From Acidobacteriota bacterium (GTDB lineage Bacteria > Acidobacteriota > Terriglobia > Acidiferrales > UBA7541), in NCBI GenBank assembly GCA_003224525.1, contig QHZB01000211.1:1-32173 (forward strand): a DNA stretch of 32,173 nucleotides, given 5' to 3'. Each line of letters starts with the position of its first letter. The first letter of the stretch is position 1. A program made the position numbers and the translations under genes. Below, in pieces: positions 24,734 through 31,675 of this stretch. The notes under the pieces are model-generated. The model saw only the letters and a list, made by a program, of their open reading frames with translations. It had not been told where the DNA came from and made no database searches.

Positions 24734-25210
24734 ATGCGCGTCGCGGTCCTTACCATCAGTGACTCGGTGACCAAGGGCGAGCGCGAGGATTTGTCCGGCC
24801 CCGCTGTCGTCGCGTTTTGCCGCGGGCTGGGCTGGGAAGTCACCTCGTCATTGCGCGTGTCGGACGATCCCGCAAATATCCGCGAGCAGTTGCGCGCCGT
24901 GGCGGATTCCGGGCGCGTGGACGTGCTCTTGACGACCGGCGGTACGGGGATCGGACCACGAGATAACACGCCGGAGGCCACCCAGGCGGTGGCTGACCGG
25001 ATGGTGCCGGGCATTTCAGAAGAGATGCGCCGCAAGGGCCTGGAACATACGCCGACGGCAGTGTTGTCGCGCGGCGCTACAGCGGTGCGCTGCAAAACGC
25101 TCATCGTCAACCTGCCGGGAAGCCCCAAAGGCGCGGTGGAATCTCTCGAGGTCGTGGCCCACCTACTGCCGCACGCCGTGAAAGTCCTCCACGGGGCACG
25201 GCACGACTAG
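24734..25210 (+). CDS. mog: Molybdopterin adenylyltransferase (MogA/MoaB family)
   Basis: Adenylates molybdopterin before molybdate insertion by MoeA. The 158-residue protein has the MPT-binding loop TTGGTGIGPRD (67-77), a preceding SDDPANI segment with the conserved acidic residues, VPGISEEMRRKGLEHTPTAVLSRG (91-114) and NLPGSPKGAVESL (126-138), all standard for MogA/MoaB. It is 22 bases after the response regulator, at the end of the purA-moeA-moaC-RR-mog run. MogA and MoaB cannot be separated with certainty from sequence alone; both catalyse this step in different bacteria. Confidence 0.93.
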   Translation: MRVAVLTISDSVTKGEREDLSGPAVVAFCRGLGWEVTSSLRVSDDPANIREQLRAVADSGRVDVLLTTGGTGIGPRDNTPEATQAVADRMVPGISEEMRRKGLEHTPTAVLSRGATAVRCKTLIVNLPGSPKGAVESLEVVAHLLPHAVKVLHGARHD

Positions 25211-25259
25211 AGTTCCATTGGCGCTTACCGAGTCAAATCCTGAGACGTTCTGTTCGAAG

Positions 25260-25697
25260 CTAGTTAGCCGTTGAACGGATGCTCTTTTCCGCCCAGCGTT
25301 GCCGCACTGCAGCCAGAAATTTCTCTTTGTCCTTTTGCATTAGCCGCACCAGCGTTTGATTACCGGTATCTTCGTGCCCGGCTGCCCACAGGACCATTTC
25401 CGTGAGGACCGGCGCAAGATCGATTCCTTTCGTTGTGAGCGAGTAAATCAGCTTTCGCCCATCCGATGGATCTCGCTCGGTGGTGATGATTCCATGAGCT
25501 ACCAGCTTCCGCAGGCGATCTGCCAATATGTTCGTCGCGATTCTTTCGTAGGACTCCAAGAATTCCTTGTAACTCCGGAATCCCCGGAGCATCATGTCGC
25601 GGATGATCAGCAACGACCAGCGATCGCCCAAAATCTCCACGGAAGCATTCAGCGGACAACCCGACCGCCGCTTTGGACTCGACGTCTTCTTTGGCAT
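25260..25697 (-). CDS. HxlR-family (DUF24) winged-helix transcriptional regulator
   Basis: A 145-residue single-domain regulator: SGCPLNASVEILGDRWSLLIIRDMM, then GFRSYKEFLE, IATNILADRLRKLVAHGIIT and RLIYSLTTKG-type wing (RKLIYSLTTKG, 81-91). The conserved N-terminal cysteine (Cys14) is the redox-sensing residue in members such as YodB and HypR, where it reacts with electrophiles, so sensing of quinone/aldehyde or oxidative stress is possible. I choose the ATG at 25697: an upstream in-frame ATG at 25727 falls inside the inverted repeat at 25720-25736. It is divergent from the BNR gene and probably controls it and itself. C-terminal 30 residues are charged and helical. Confidence 0.9.
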   Translation of the reverse strand: MPKKTSSPKRRSGCPLNASVEILGDRWSLLIIRDMMLRGFRSYKEFLESYERIATNILADRLRKLVAHGIITTERDPSDGRKLIYSLTTKGIDLAPVLTEMVLWAAGHEDTGNQTLVRLMQKDKEKFLAAVRQRWAEKSIRSTAN

Positions 25698-25719
25698 AAT
25701 TCGACGGTAGCATATTTTC

Positions 25720-25736
25720 ACTTGCATTTCACAAGT
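25720..25736. promoter_or_regulatory. Candidate HxlR operator (ACTTG-N7-CAAGT)
   Basis: ACTTG-CATTTCA-CAAGT is a 5-bp perfect inverted repeat with 7-base centre, 22 bases upstream of the regulator ATG and 63 bases upstream of the BNR ATG. Its size and position fit a dimeric winged-helix regulator site in a divergent promoter. Confidence 0.5.
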
Positions 25737-25782
25737 AAGATGGGCACACTGCCTCTCGTTATGCGGGCGATCCTTAGTCTAT

Positions 25783-25797
25783 CTTACAAGGAGTAAG
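25783..25797. promoter_or_regulatory. Second inverted repeat overlapping the BNR ribosome-binding site
   Basis: CTTAC-AAGGA-GTAAG is a perfect 5-bp inverted repeat whose centre contains the AAGGAG Shine-Dalgarno of the BNR gene (ATG at 25800). It may be a second regulator site or a hairpin that hides the ribosome site. Confidence 0.45.
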
Positions 25798-25799
25798 TT

Positions 25800-26984
25800 A
25801 TGAGCGGAGTACGGGTTCTGGTTGGCACACGCAAGGGCGCGTTCGTCCTGACGTCGGACGGCAAGCGCGAACGCTGGGGTGTAAGCGGTCCCCATTTTGC
25901 AGGCTGGGAGATGTACCACGTCAAGGGCTCGCGCGTCGACCCCCATCGGCTGTATGCGTCGCAATGCAGCGGCTGGTTCGGGCAGATCATTCAGCGGTCC
26001 GATGATGGCGGCAAAACTTGGACGCAGCCGGGGACGCCGCCGGGCGAACGGACCACCCCAGAGGGAATGCCGAAAGGCGAGAGCAACAAGTTCGTGTACG
26101 ACACCTCCGCGCAAACCGGCAAACCCCTCACCACTCATCAGTGGTATGACGGCACACAGCATCCGTGGGAGTTCAAGCGCGTCTGGCATCTCGAACCGTC
26201 GCCTACCGATCCGGACACCGTCTACGCCGGAGTAGAAGACGCCGGCTTATTCCGCTCGACCGATGGCGGACAGAACTGGCAAGAACTCGCCGGACTGCGC
26301 GGCCATGGCACAGGGCCCAAGTGGCAGCCCGGCGCCGGCGGGCTGTGCCTCCACACCATAATTCTCGATCCGAAGGATCCCGGCCGGATCTACATCGCCA
26401 TCTCGGCCGCGGGCGCCTTCCGTACCGACGACGCCGGCAAGACCTGGCGGCCGATCAACAAGGGACTGCATTCCCAATATATCCCAGACCCGAATGCCGA
26501 GATCGGCCACTGCGTTCACCACGTCGCCATGCACTCGTCTCGCCCGAACGTACTCTTCATGCAGAAGCACTGGGACGTGATGCGCAGCGACAACGCCGGC
26601 GACTCTTGGCAGGAAGTCAGCGGCAACTTGCCCACCGACTTCGGCTTCGTGATCGACGTTCACGCCCACGAGCCGGAGACCATCTACGTCGTCCCCATCA
26701 AGAGCGACGGGGAGCACTTTCCGCTCGATGGCAAGCTGCGCGTGTACCGCAGCCGCACGGGAGGCAACGAGTGGGAGGCGCTCACGAAAGGTCTCCCGCA
26801 AAACGACTGTTACGTGAACGTATTGCGCGACGCGATGGCCGTGGACTCGCTCGATAAATGCGGCGTGTATTTCGGCACCACCGGAGGCCAGGTGTACGCC
26901 TCGGCCAACGCCGGAGACTCCTGGACCCCCATCGTCCGTGACCTTCCGGCCGTGCTTTCTGTCGAGGTCCAGACGCTGCCGTGA
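25800..26984 (+). CDS. BNR/Asp-box beta-propeller protein (sialidase-like fold)
   Basis: A 394-residue protein with no signal peptide, so apparently cytoplasmic. Six Asp-box-like S-x-D/N-x-G-x-x-W motifs are seen: SDDGGKTW (67-74), STDGGQNW (153-160), TDDAGKTW (209-216), SDNAGDSW (263-270), SRTGGNEW (318-325) and SANAGDSW (368-375), each on a propeller blade; VYAG-, IYIA-, IYVV- and VYFG-type strands precede most. This is the fold of sialidases and photosystem assembly factor YCF48, but no sialidase catalytic Arg triad was recognised, so a binding role is more likely. The AAGGAG site and ATG at 25800 are well placed. Its stop overlaps the start of the MoaD-like gene by 4 bases, so the two are translationally coupled. 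Confidence 0.88.
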   Translation: MSGVRVLVGTRKGAFVLTSDGKRERWGVSGPHFAGWEMYHVKGSRVDPHRLYASQCSGWFGQIIQRSDDGGKTWTQPGTPPGERTTPEGMPKGESNKFVYDTSAQTGKPLTTHQWYDGTQHPWEFKRVWHLEPSPTDPDTVYAGVEDAGLFRSTDGGQNWQELAGLRGHGTGPKWQPGAGGLCLHTIILDPKDPGRIYIAISAAGAFRTDDAGKTWRPINKGLHSQYIPDPNAEIGHCVHHVAMHSSRPNVLFMQKHWDVMRSDNAGDSWQEVSGNLPTDFGFVIDVHAHEPETIYVVPIKSDGEHFPLDGKLRVYRSRTGGNEWEALTKGLPQNDCYVNVLRDAMAVDSLDKCGVYFGTTGGQVYASANAGDSWTPIVRDLPAVLSVEVQTLP

Positions 26985-27277
26985 TTCGCGTCATACTCCC
27001 CGGACATTTGCGGGCGCTGGCGCGCGTCACTGCCGAGGTGCAGCTCGACGTCAAGGGTCCCGTCACGCAGCGCTCGGTGCTCGACGCCCTCGAAGCACAG
27101 TATCCGATGCTGCGTGGCACGATCCGCGATCATGTCACGCAGGAGCGTCGTCCGTTCCTGCGCTTCTTCGCTTGCGAGGAAGACTATTCCCTTGAGCCGC
27201 CTGACACCCCGCTGCCCGACGCCGTCGCATCGGGGAAAGAGCCCCTTCTCATCATCGGGGCGATTGCCGGCGGCTAG
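26981..27277 (+). CDS. MoaD/ThiS-family (ubiquitin-fold) protein with Gly-Gly tail
   Basis: A 98-residue beta-grasp protein: [24 protein letters not shown] (strand, turn, strand), [14 protein letters not shown] (central helix), [22 protein letters not shown] and a C-terminus [13 protein letters not shown]. The final Gly-Gly is the signature of sulfur carriers (MoaD, ThiS, CysO-like) and ubiquitin-like modifiers, adenylated by an E1-type enzyme. The start is a GTG whose bases overlap the BNR stop (GTGA at 26981-26984). It could be the small subunit of molybdopterin synthase, since moeA, moaC and mog are 1.8 kb away, but pairing with a BNR protein rather than MoaE suggests a different role. The carrier function is inferred from the tail; the partner is unknown. 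Confidence 0.87.
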   Translation: MIRVILPGHLRALARVTAEVQLDVKGPVTQRSVLDALEAQYPMLRGTIRDHVTQERRPFLRFFACEEDYSLEPPDTPLPDAVASGKEPLLIIGAIAGG

Positions 27278-27303
27278 CCCCCGGCTAGCCCTCGGCTAGC
27301 CCG
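27271..27303 (+). repeat. Three tandem 11-bp repeats CGGCTAGCCC(C/T/G)
   Basis: Three copies start at 27271, 27282 and 27293. The first contains the MoaD-like stop codon (TAG at 27275). Because 11 is not a multiple of 3 the three TAGs (27275, 27286, 27297) fall in all three plus frames, and CTAG being self-complementary gives the same on the minus strand. Confidence 0.9.
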
Positions 27304-27419
27304 GATTTATCACGACGCAAGCACGTGCTCTCAGGCTGATCCATACTCGGCGTCGACATACGCTGGAAACGATTTCACACATCTGTTAGTTTTCACGGGT
27401 AGACCTCTGGAGGAAATTC

Positions 27420-28051
27420 ATGGAATCAGCTATTCAAACGGTCTCGAAGACAAGCCTCTGGGTTGGACGCATCATCAGCACGCTCGTAGTACTGTTCCTG
27501 CTCTTCGACGCCGTCGGCAAATTGATGAAAATCGCTCCTGTTCTTCAGGCATTCACACCGGATTCTCCACCAGCCTCGCGGTTCCCATCGGGGCGGTCCT
27601 GCTCGCCTGCACGATCCTCTACGTGATTCCGTCTACCTCGATCCTCGGCGCCATCTTGCTGGCAGCCCATCTTGGAGGCGCAACTGTTACCCACCTGCGC
27701 GCCGGTCAACCTTTCTACTTCCCAATTATTTTTGGCGTGCTCGTCTGGGGAGGACTTTACCTGCGCGAGGACCGGCTGCAGGCCCTCATCCCGCTGCGAA
27801 GTCCCAACGCGCCCTCGCAAGCGCAATCCACGCAGGTGCGCATGAGTGGCCCTGAGCAGGGAGGCCCGGTCGCAAGTCAGGCACCCCCGTATTCAACCTG
27901 GAGAGGACCGCGCCCGGAAGATATGCGACTGCGGTTCCAAGAGACCAGCGAAAATCTCGAATTAATTTCTCTGCGCCACAGGCCAGAATCAAGCAACTTC
28001 ATGCCAGGTCTCCGTGTGCCGGCTGTTGGCGCGCCACAGGCTGTGCGGTAA
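27420..28051 (+). pseudogene. DoxX-like membrane protein, frameshifted
   Basis: A strong GGAGGAAATTC-ATG start at 27420 opens MESAIQTVSKTSLWVGRI, STLVVLFLLFDAVGKLMKIAPVLQA, then falls out of frame in SPPASRFPSGRS. The continuation is intact in another frame from 27554: HTGFSTSLAVPIGAVLLACTILYVIP, ILGAILLAAHLGGATVTHLRAG and PIIFGVLVWGGLYLREDRL (separate stretches), the helices 2-4 of the four-helix DoxX-like membrane family. So there is a net shift of one base near 27551-27554. The restored protein would end its family homology near 27810; the frame then stays open to 28051 without recognisable domain. It follows the tandem repeat region by about 117 bases, with no other gene between. Confidence 0.8.
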
Positions 28052-28120
28052 AAGTTAACATAAAACCTAAACTGTCTAATATTGTACAGACACTACTACC
28101 CTCGTGTCGTAGATTTTTAG

Positions 28121-29544
28121 ATGCTTAGAACCGAAACATTCACGGGGCCAGCATGGCAATGGGAAGGGCTGGCCCCCGTGAGTGTTTCCCAACTCTCAAT
28201 GGCTTCGACCCCACAGGCCCGCCTCAAGCGAGACGTCCTTAGCGGATCGGAAGGCAGACATCTGCCTCTGCACATCCTCTTTGTTCATAGTCACGTAGCG
28301 GAAGTAGAGCGCTGCCTGCAAGAGCTCAACAAGATGCATTTCACGGTCAGCGCGGAGATCGTTAGAACTCCCGAGGAGTTTAGCGAACGGCTGGGCTCCT
28401 ACTCCTATGACCTTGTCGTCGCCGAGTACCCCAGCCCCGATTGGCGGGAAACGCAGGCACTGGAACTCTTGCAGCTATCGAAGAGGCAAATCCCGCTTAT
28501 CTTCGTCGGGGGCACGCTGCAACGTGAGACGGTGGCGGAGTTCATTACAAGAGGTGCCTACGATTGTATTGAAATGGGGCACATTGGTCATCTTCCTGTA
28601 GCCGTTCATCAGGCGCTGGATGAGAAAGCATTGCGCGATGAACGCGACCGAGCCGAAAACGGGCTGAGGCATTCAGAAGCACGCTACCGCGCCTTGGCAG
28701 GAAATCTAAGCTACGGAATTTGCCGCTGCGGCCGCGACGGCAAGTTCCTCGAAGTGAATGAGGCCTTGGTGAAAATGCTCGGGTATGCCTCAAAAGAGGA
28801 ACTATTGGGTGTAAACCTTGTGGGTGCCCTGATTCAAGATGCTGACAAGCGGGCGCAATTGCTGGGGCAATCGGGCCAGCAAGGTCTAGTTGATCCCATC
28901 GAAATAGAGTGCAAGCGAAAGGACGGCGCACCCCTGAAGATCCGGGTCAGCGGACAAGAAGTCCTCGGTGAGCAGGGCGGGCTGGACGCTTATGAGGTGA
29001 TCACTGAAGATGTCACCAAACAGCGTCAGTTGGAGGATCATCTGCGTCAACAGGCGGCCCGCGACCCATTGACGGGACTAGCCAACTACCGCCGCCTTGC
29101 GGAAGTGCTGGATATGGAAATCAAGCGTTCCGTGCGCACAGGGCGGGAGTTTGCCCTGTTGTTATTTGATCTGGATGGATTGAAGCAAATCAACGACCGT
29201 ACGGGCATCTGACGGGAAGCCATGCGCTCTGCCGGGTGGCCGATGTTTTGAGCTTTTGCCGGGACATCGATACGGCGGCGCGCTACGGCGGGGACGAGTT
29301 TGCAGTTGTGTTACCGGAAATAGGCGCAGAGGCGGCCAACCAGGTGGCGCAACGTATCTGCGACAGCATTGCCAATGACGGGATGGAACCGCTGCTTTCC
29401 GTCAGCATAGGCGTTGCAGTTTATCCCCATGATGGGGAAAGGATGGAAGCCCTCTTACGGAAGGCAGACGCGGCTATGTATGCGATGAAGACCAAAAAAC
29501 GCGAGCTTTTTGACGCAAGGCCGCGCGTTGCTTGTCAAACGTAG
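28121..29544 (+). pseudogene. Receiver-like/PAS/GGDEF diguanylate cyclase, frameshifted in GGDEF
   Basis: The first frame encodes a receiver-like domain (about 48-165) in which the phospho-acceptor position is Glu (LVVAEYPSPDW) and the conserved lysine is absent (YDCIEMG), then a coiled linker (EKALRDERDRAENGL), a PAS domain (about 185-300, SEARYRALAGNLSYGICR to AYEVITEDVTKQRQLE) and the GGDEF start DPLTGLANYRRLAEVL to DLDGLKQINDRTG. It stops at TGA 29210-29212. The rest continues in another frame: GHLTGSHALCRVADVLSFCR, ARYGGDEFAVVLPEIGAE, LLSVSIGVAVYP and DAAMYAMKTKKREL, ending at 29544. One G missing in ACGGGCAT (29201-29208) explains the break. The GGDEF motif itself is intact but cannot be reached. 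The ATG at 28121 has no clear ribosome site. Confidence 0.82.
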
Positions 29545-30254
29545 CCGCGCTTTTGCCGAACGGACGGGTGGGCCAGGCTTTTGAATTGGGTGGCCCTCGA
29601 TAAGAGCGAAGGCCTTGTCAAGAGACACTTTTTCCCCGCCATGCTTTGCAGCACCGTTTGGTTGCCAGAGTGGTTGAGGACCGAATCTCTGAAACTCTCA
29701 CGGTGAATCAGCTTTCGGCGGCCCTTCGAACAGATCGTTCCGCCAACCATCGATACGGTCTAATTATAAACCTCGACCTTGATTCTTCTATCCGAATCCG
29801 GTTTTCGCCGGAACGAGAGCGCCCCATCAACCCTGCGGCCTAGCTTGCGCTGACCAGCGCCACCTGCGAGCTGCTCTCGACACGAACGACCTCTGGATAC
29901 CGGTATTCCTGCGCAGCATCCGCGTTCGCCGTGCGGGCAGCCAGGGGACATGGGCTTCGCGAATGCGCTTCCCGGTGGTGAGGCCCCCTATCTGAATTCC
30001 GTTTTCGAGGAAGAAGTCGATCAAATCGTAAAGCACGGAGCGCTTGTCAGCCGTTGGCGGGGCCGCGGGGTCCGCAGCCACGTTGGCCGCATGGGGGAGG
30101 GAAGAAGCGGGATCCATGGTTCTATCTTCCCATTGGCGGGCCTCGGCGGGTCCACGGCAGAAGAGTTGTGCCCGCTGGAGTAACTGTTCGAGGAGGCGGG
30201 ATTTGAGATTCTTCGGTTGACCGATTGCTGATTCAAGTCAAGAATGTTTGCACC
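29545..30254. other. Region of about 0.7 kb with no convincing gene
   Basis: No recognisable protein or RNA. Plus-strand frames are short. The only protein-like stretch is a minus-strand frame from 30117 (listed separately). The region separates the decayed GGDEF gene from proC and may contain the proC promoter, which I could not place. Confidence 0.6.
29827..30117 (-). CDS. Doubtful small hypothetical frame
   Basis: A 96-codon frame from the ATG at 30117, with GGGAAG about 8 bases upstream. MDPASSLPHAANVAADPAAPP is followed by the protein-like VLYDLIDFFLENGIQIGGLT; after VPWLPARR it becomes arginine-rich and looks unreal. A different frame continues more protein-like (ANADAAQEYRYPEVVRVESS, ending at 29840), suggesting a small frameshifted gene. 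No family recognised; it may be a decayed gene. Confidence 0.3.
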   Translation of the reverse strand: MDPASSLPHAANVAADPAAPPTADKRSVLYDLIDFFLENGIQIGGLTTGKRIREAHVPWLPARRTRMLRRNTGIQRSFVSRAARRWRWSAQARPQG

Positions 30255-31082
30255 ATGGCGCAAAAACTATCGGACAAAAAACTAGCTGTTCTGGGCACAG
30301 GAAAACTCGGCAGCATTTTGCTGCGAGCTTATCTGAAGCAGGAGCTCTTCTCCCCGAAACGCGTTACGGCGACGGTGAAGCACGCTGAAAAGGCCGCGGC
30401 CCTGGTGAAGGAACTCGGCGTGTCTGCGACGACCGAAAACCGCACGGCGGTGCATGGCGCGGACATCGTGCTCCTCGGCGTGAAGCCGCAAGTCGTGGGC
30501 GAAGTGTTGAAAGAGATTGCCCCCGAGTTGAACGAGAAGACGCTGGTCATTTCCGTTGCCGCGTCTGTGCCCACGAGCTACATCGAGCAGCGACTCGGGG
30601 GAAAAGTCCCCGTGGTGCGCGCCATGCCCAATACGCCTTCGGCCGTGGGATGCGGAATGACGGGCATTTGCCGCGGGGCACACGCAGGGGCAGAGCATCT
30701 CGAGATGGCGCGCGCGATGTTTGACGCCGTCGGGCGCACGGTGGTCGTTGACGAGAAAAATATGGACGCAGTGACCGGGCTTTCAGCGAGCGGCCCGGCG
30801 TATGCCTACATTATTCTCGAGTCGCTCGCGGAAGCTGGCGTCAAGGTAGGTCTCCCGCGCGATGTCGCGACGTTGCTCGCAGCGCAGACGATGAAAGGCG
30901 CGGCGAGTGTGGTTTTGGAAACGGGCGATCACCCCGCGCTGCTGAAGGACGCCGTGACGACGCCCGCAGGATGCACCATCGATGGAATTATGGAATTGGA
31001 AGAAGGCAAGCTCCGCGTGACGCTCATCAAGGCGGTTGTAAAGGCCACCAGCCGAGCGGGGGAGCTGCTGTTTGAGAAGTGA
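30255..31082 (+). CDS. proC: Pyrroline-5-carboxylate reductase
   Basis: Reduces 1-pyrroline-5-carboxylate to proline with NAD(P)H; cytoplasmic, last step of proline synthesis. The 275-residue protein starts AQKLSDKKLAVLGTGKLGSIL with the Rossmann G-x-G-x-x-G; VRAMPNTPSAVGCGMTGIC and GLSASGPAYAYIILESLAEAGVKVGLP hold the substrate-binding loop and dimer helices, and TTPAGCTIDGIMELEEGKLR is the family C-terminal signature (usually SPGGTTIAG-like). I start at ATG 30255; the frame is open to a TTG at 30225 that adds non-family residues. Length is normal. It precedes nuoA by 50 bases on the same strand. Confidence 0.96.
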   Translation: MAQKLSDKKLAVLGTGKLGSILLRAYLKQELFSPKRVTATVKHAEKAAALVKELGVSATTENRTAVHGADIVLLGVKPQVVGEVLKEIAPELNEKTLVISVAASVPTSYIEQRLGGKVPVVRAMPNTPSAVGCGMTGICRGAHAGAEHLEMARAMFDAVGRTVVVDEKNMDAVTGLSASGPAYAYIILESLAEAGVKVGLPRDVATLLAAQTMKGAASVVLETGDHPALLKDAVTTPAGCTIDGIMELEEGKLRVTLIKAVVKATSRAGELLFEK

Positions 31083-31132
31083 GCCGGCCGCGGGATTGAC
31101 AACGGTGATAGGATGCTGCTTGTGAGGTAGTG

Positions 31133-31507
31133 ATGCAGAACGCGTACATCCCTGTGTTGATTTACGCCGTGTTGGTAATCGCGTTTCCTGCCGTCACACT
31201 GGTTCTGGCGAAGTTCATTCGGCCGGCATCCACCTCGTTCGGCGCGAAGCTCAAGCCCTATGAGTGCGGGATCCCTCCGGAGAGCGATGCGCGTGGGCGG
31301 TATTCGGTGCGGTTTTACATCGTGGCCATGCTGTTTGTGATTTTCGACGTGGAGACGATGTTCCTCATTCCTTGGGCGATTCTGTACAAGGGTTGGGTCG
31401 CGGCGCACCAAGGGCTGTTCGCTCTGGTTTCGATGATGGCATTCCTCGGGATCCTGCTGGTCGGGTATTTGTGGCTATACAAAAAGGGTGCTCTTGAGTG
31501 GGCGTAA
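31133..31507 (+). CDS. nuoA: NADH-quinone oxidoreductase subunit A
   Basis: A small membrane subunit of respiratory complex I in the proton-pumping arm. The 124-residue protein has three hydrophobic helices (IPVLIYAVLVIAFPAVTLVLA; FYIVAMLFVIFDVETMFLIPWA; ALVSMMAFLGILLVGYLWLY) and the conserved loop KPYECGIPP with the Cys/Glu region, plus FDVETMFLIPWA with the conserved Glu. I prefer the ATG at 31133 with GAGGT 5 bases upstream; a GTG directly before it (31130) is also in frame. nuoC follows after 168 bases, and nuoB, usually between them, is absent. Confidence 0.95.
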   Translation: MQNAYIPVLIYAVLVIAFPAVTLVLAKFIRPASTSFGAKLKPYECGIPPESDARGRYSVRFYIVAMLFVIFDVETMFLIPWAILYKGWVAAHQGLFALVSMMAFLGILLVGYLWLYKKGALEWA

Positions 31508-31563
31508 GCCGTAATTCTCCTCCTCTCCCCAAAACCCATCATCCCGTGCGCAAGTGGTTCTGA

Positions 31564-31592
31564 TTGACTAGGTTTGCAGCGTGTGTTAGAAA
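31564..31592 (+). promoter_or_regulatory. Putative promoter before nuoC
   Basis: TTGACT (31564-31569), a 17-base spacer and TAGAAA (31587-31592). Good minus 35, fair minus 10, in the nuoA-nuoC gap, 84 bases before the nuoC ATG. Confidence 0.38.
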
Positions 31593-31675
31593 CGCGGCGT
31601 TTGAATTTTCGGCTGCTCCTCTGTTGCCGATTGTGAACGGTAGCTGTTCACCGCAGCCTGTCGCACCCCGGGTCC

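Noticed and set aside
25698-25727. Upstream ATG (25727) as the HxlR start
   Set aside because: It lies inside an inverted repeat, has no ribosome site and adds residues (MQVKICYRRI) not typical of the family.
31096-31124. Perfect TTGACA (31096-31101) upstream of nuoA as a promoter
   Set aside because: No acceptable minus 10 lies 16-18 bases downstream, so it was not listed as a promoter.
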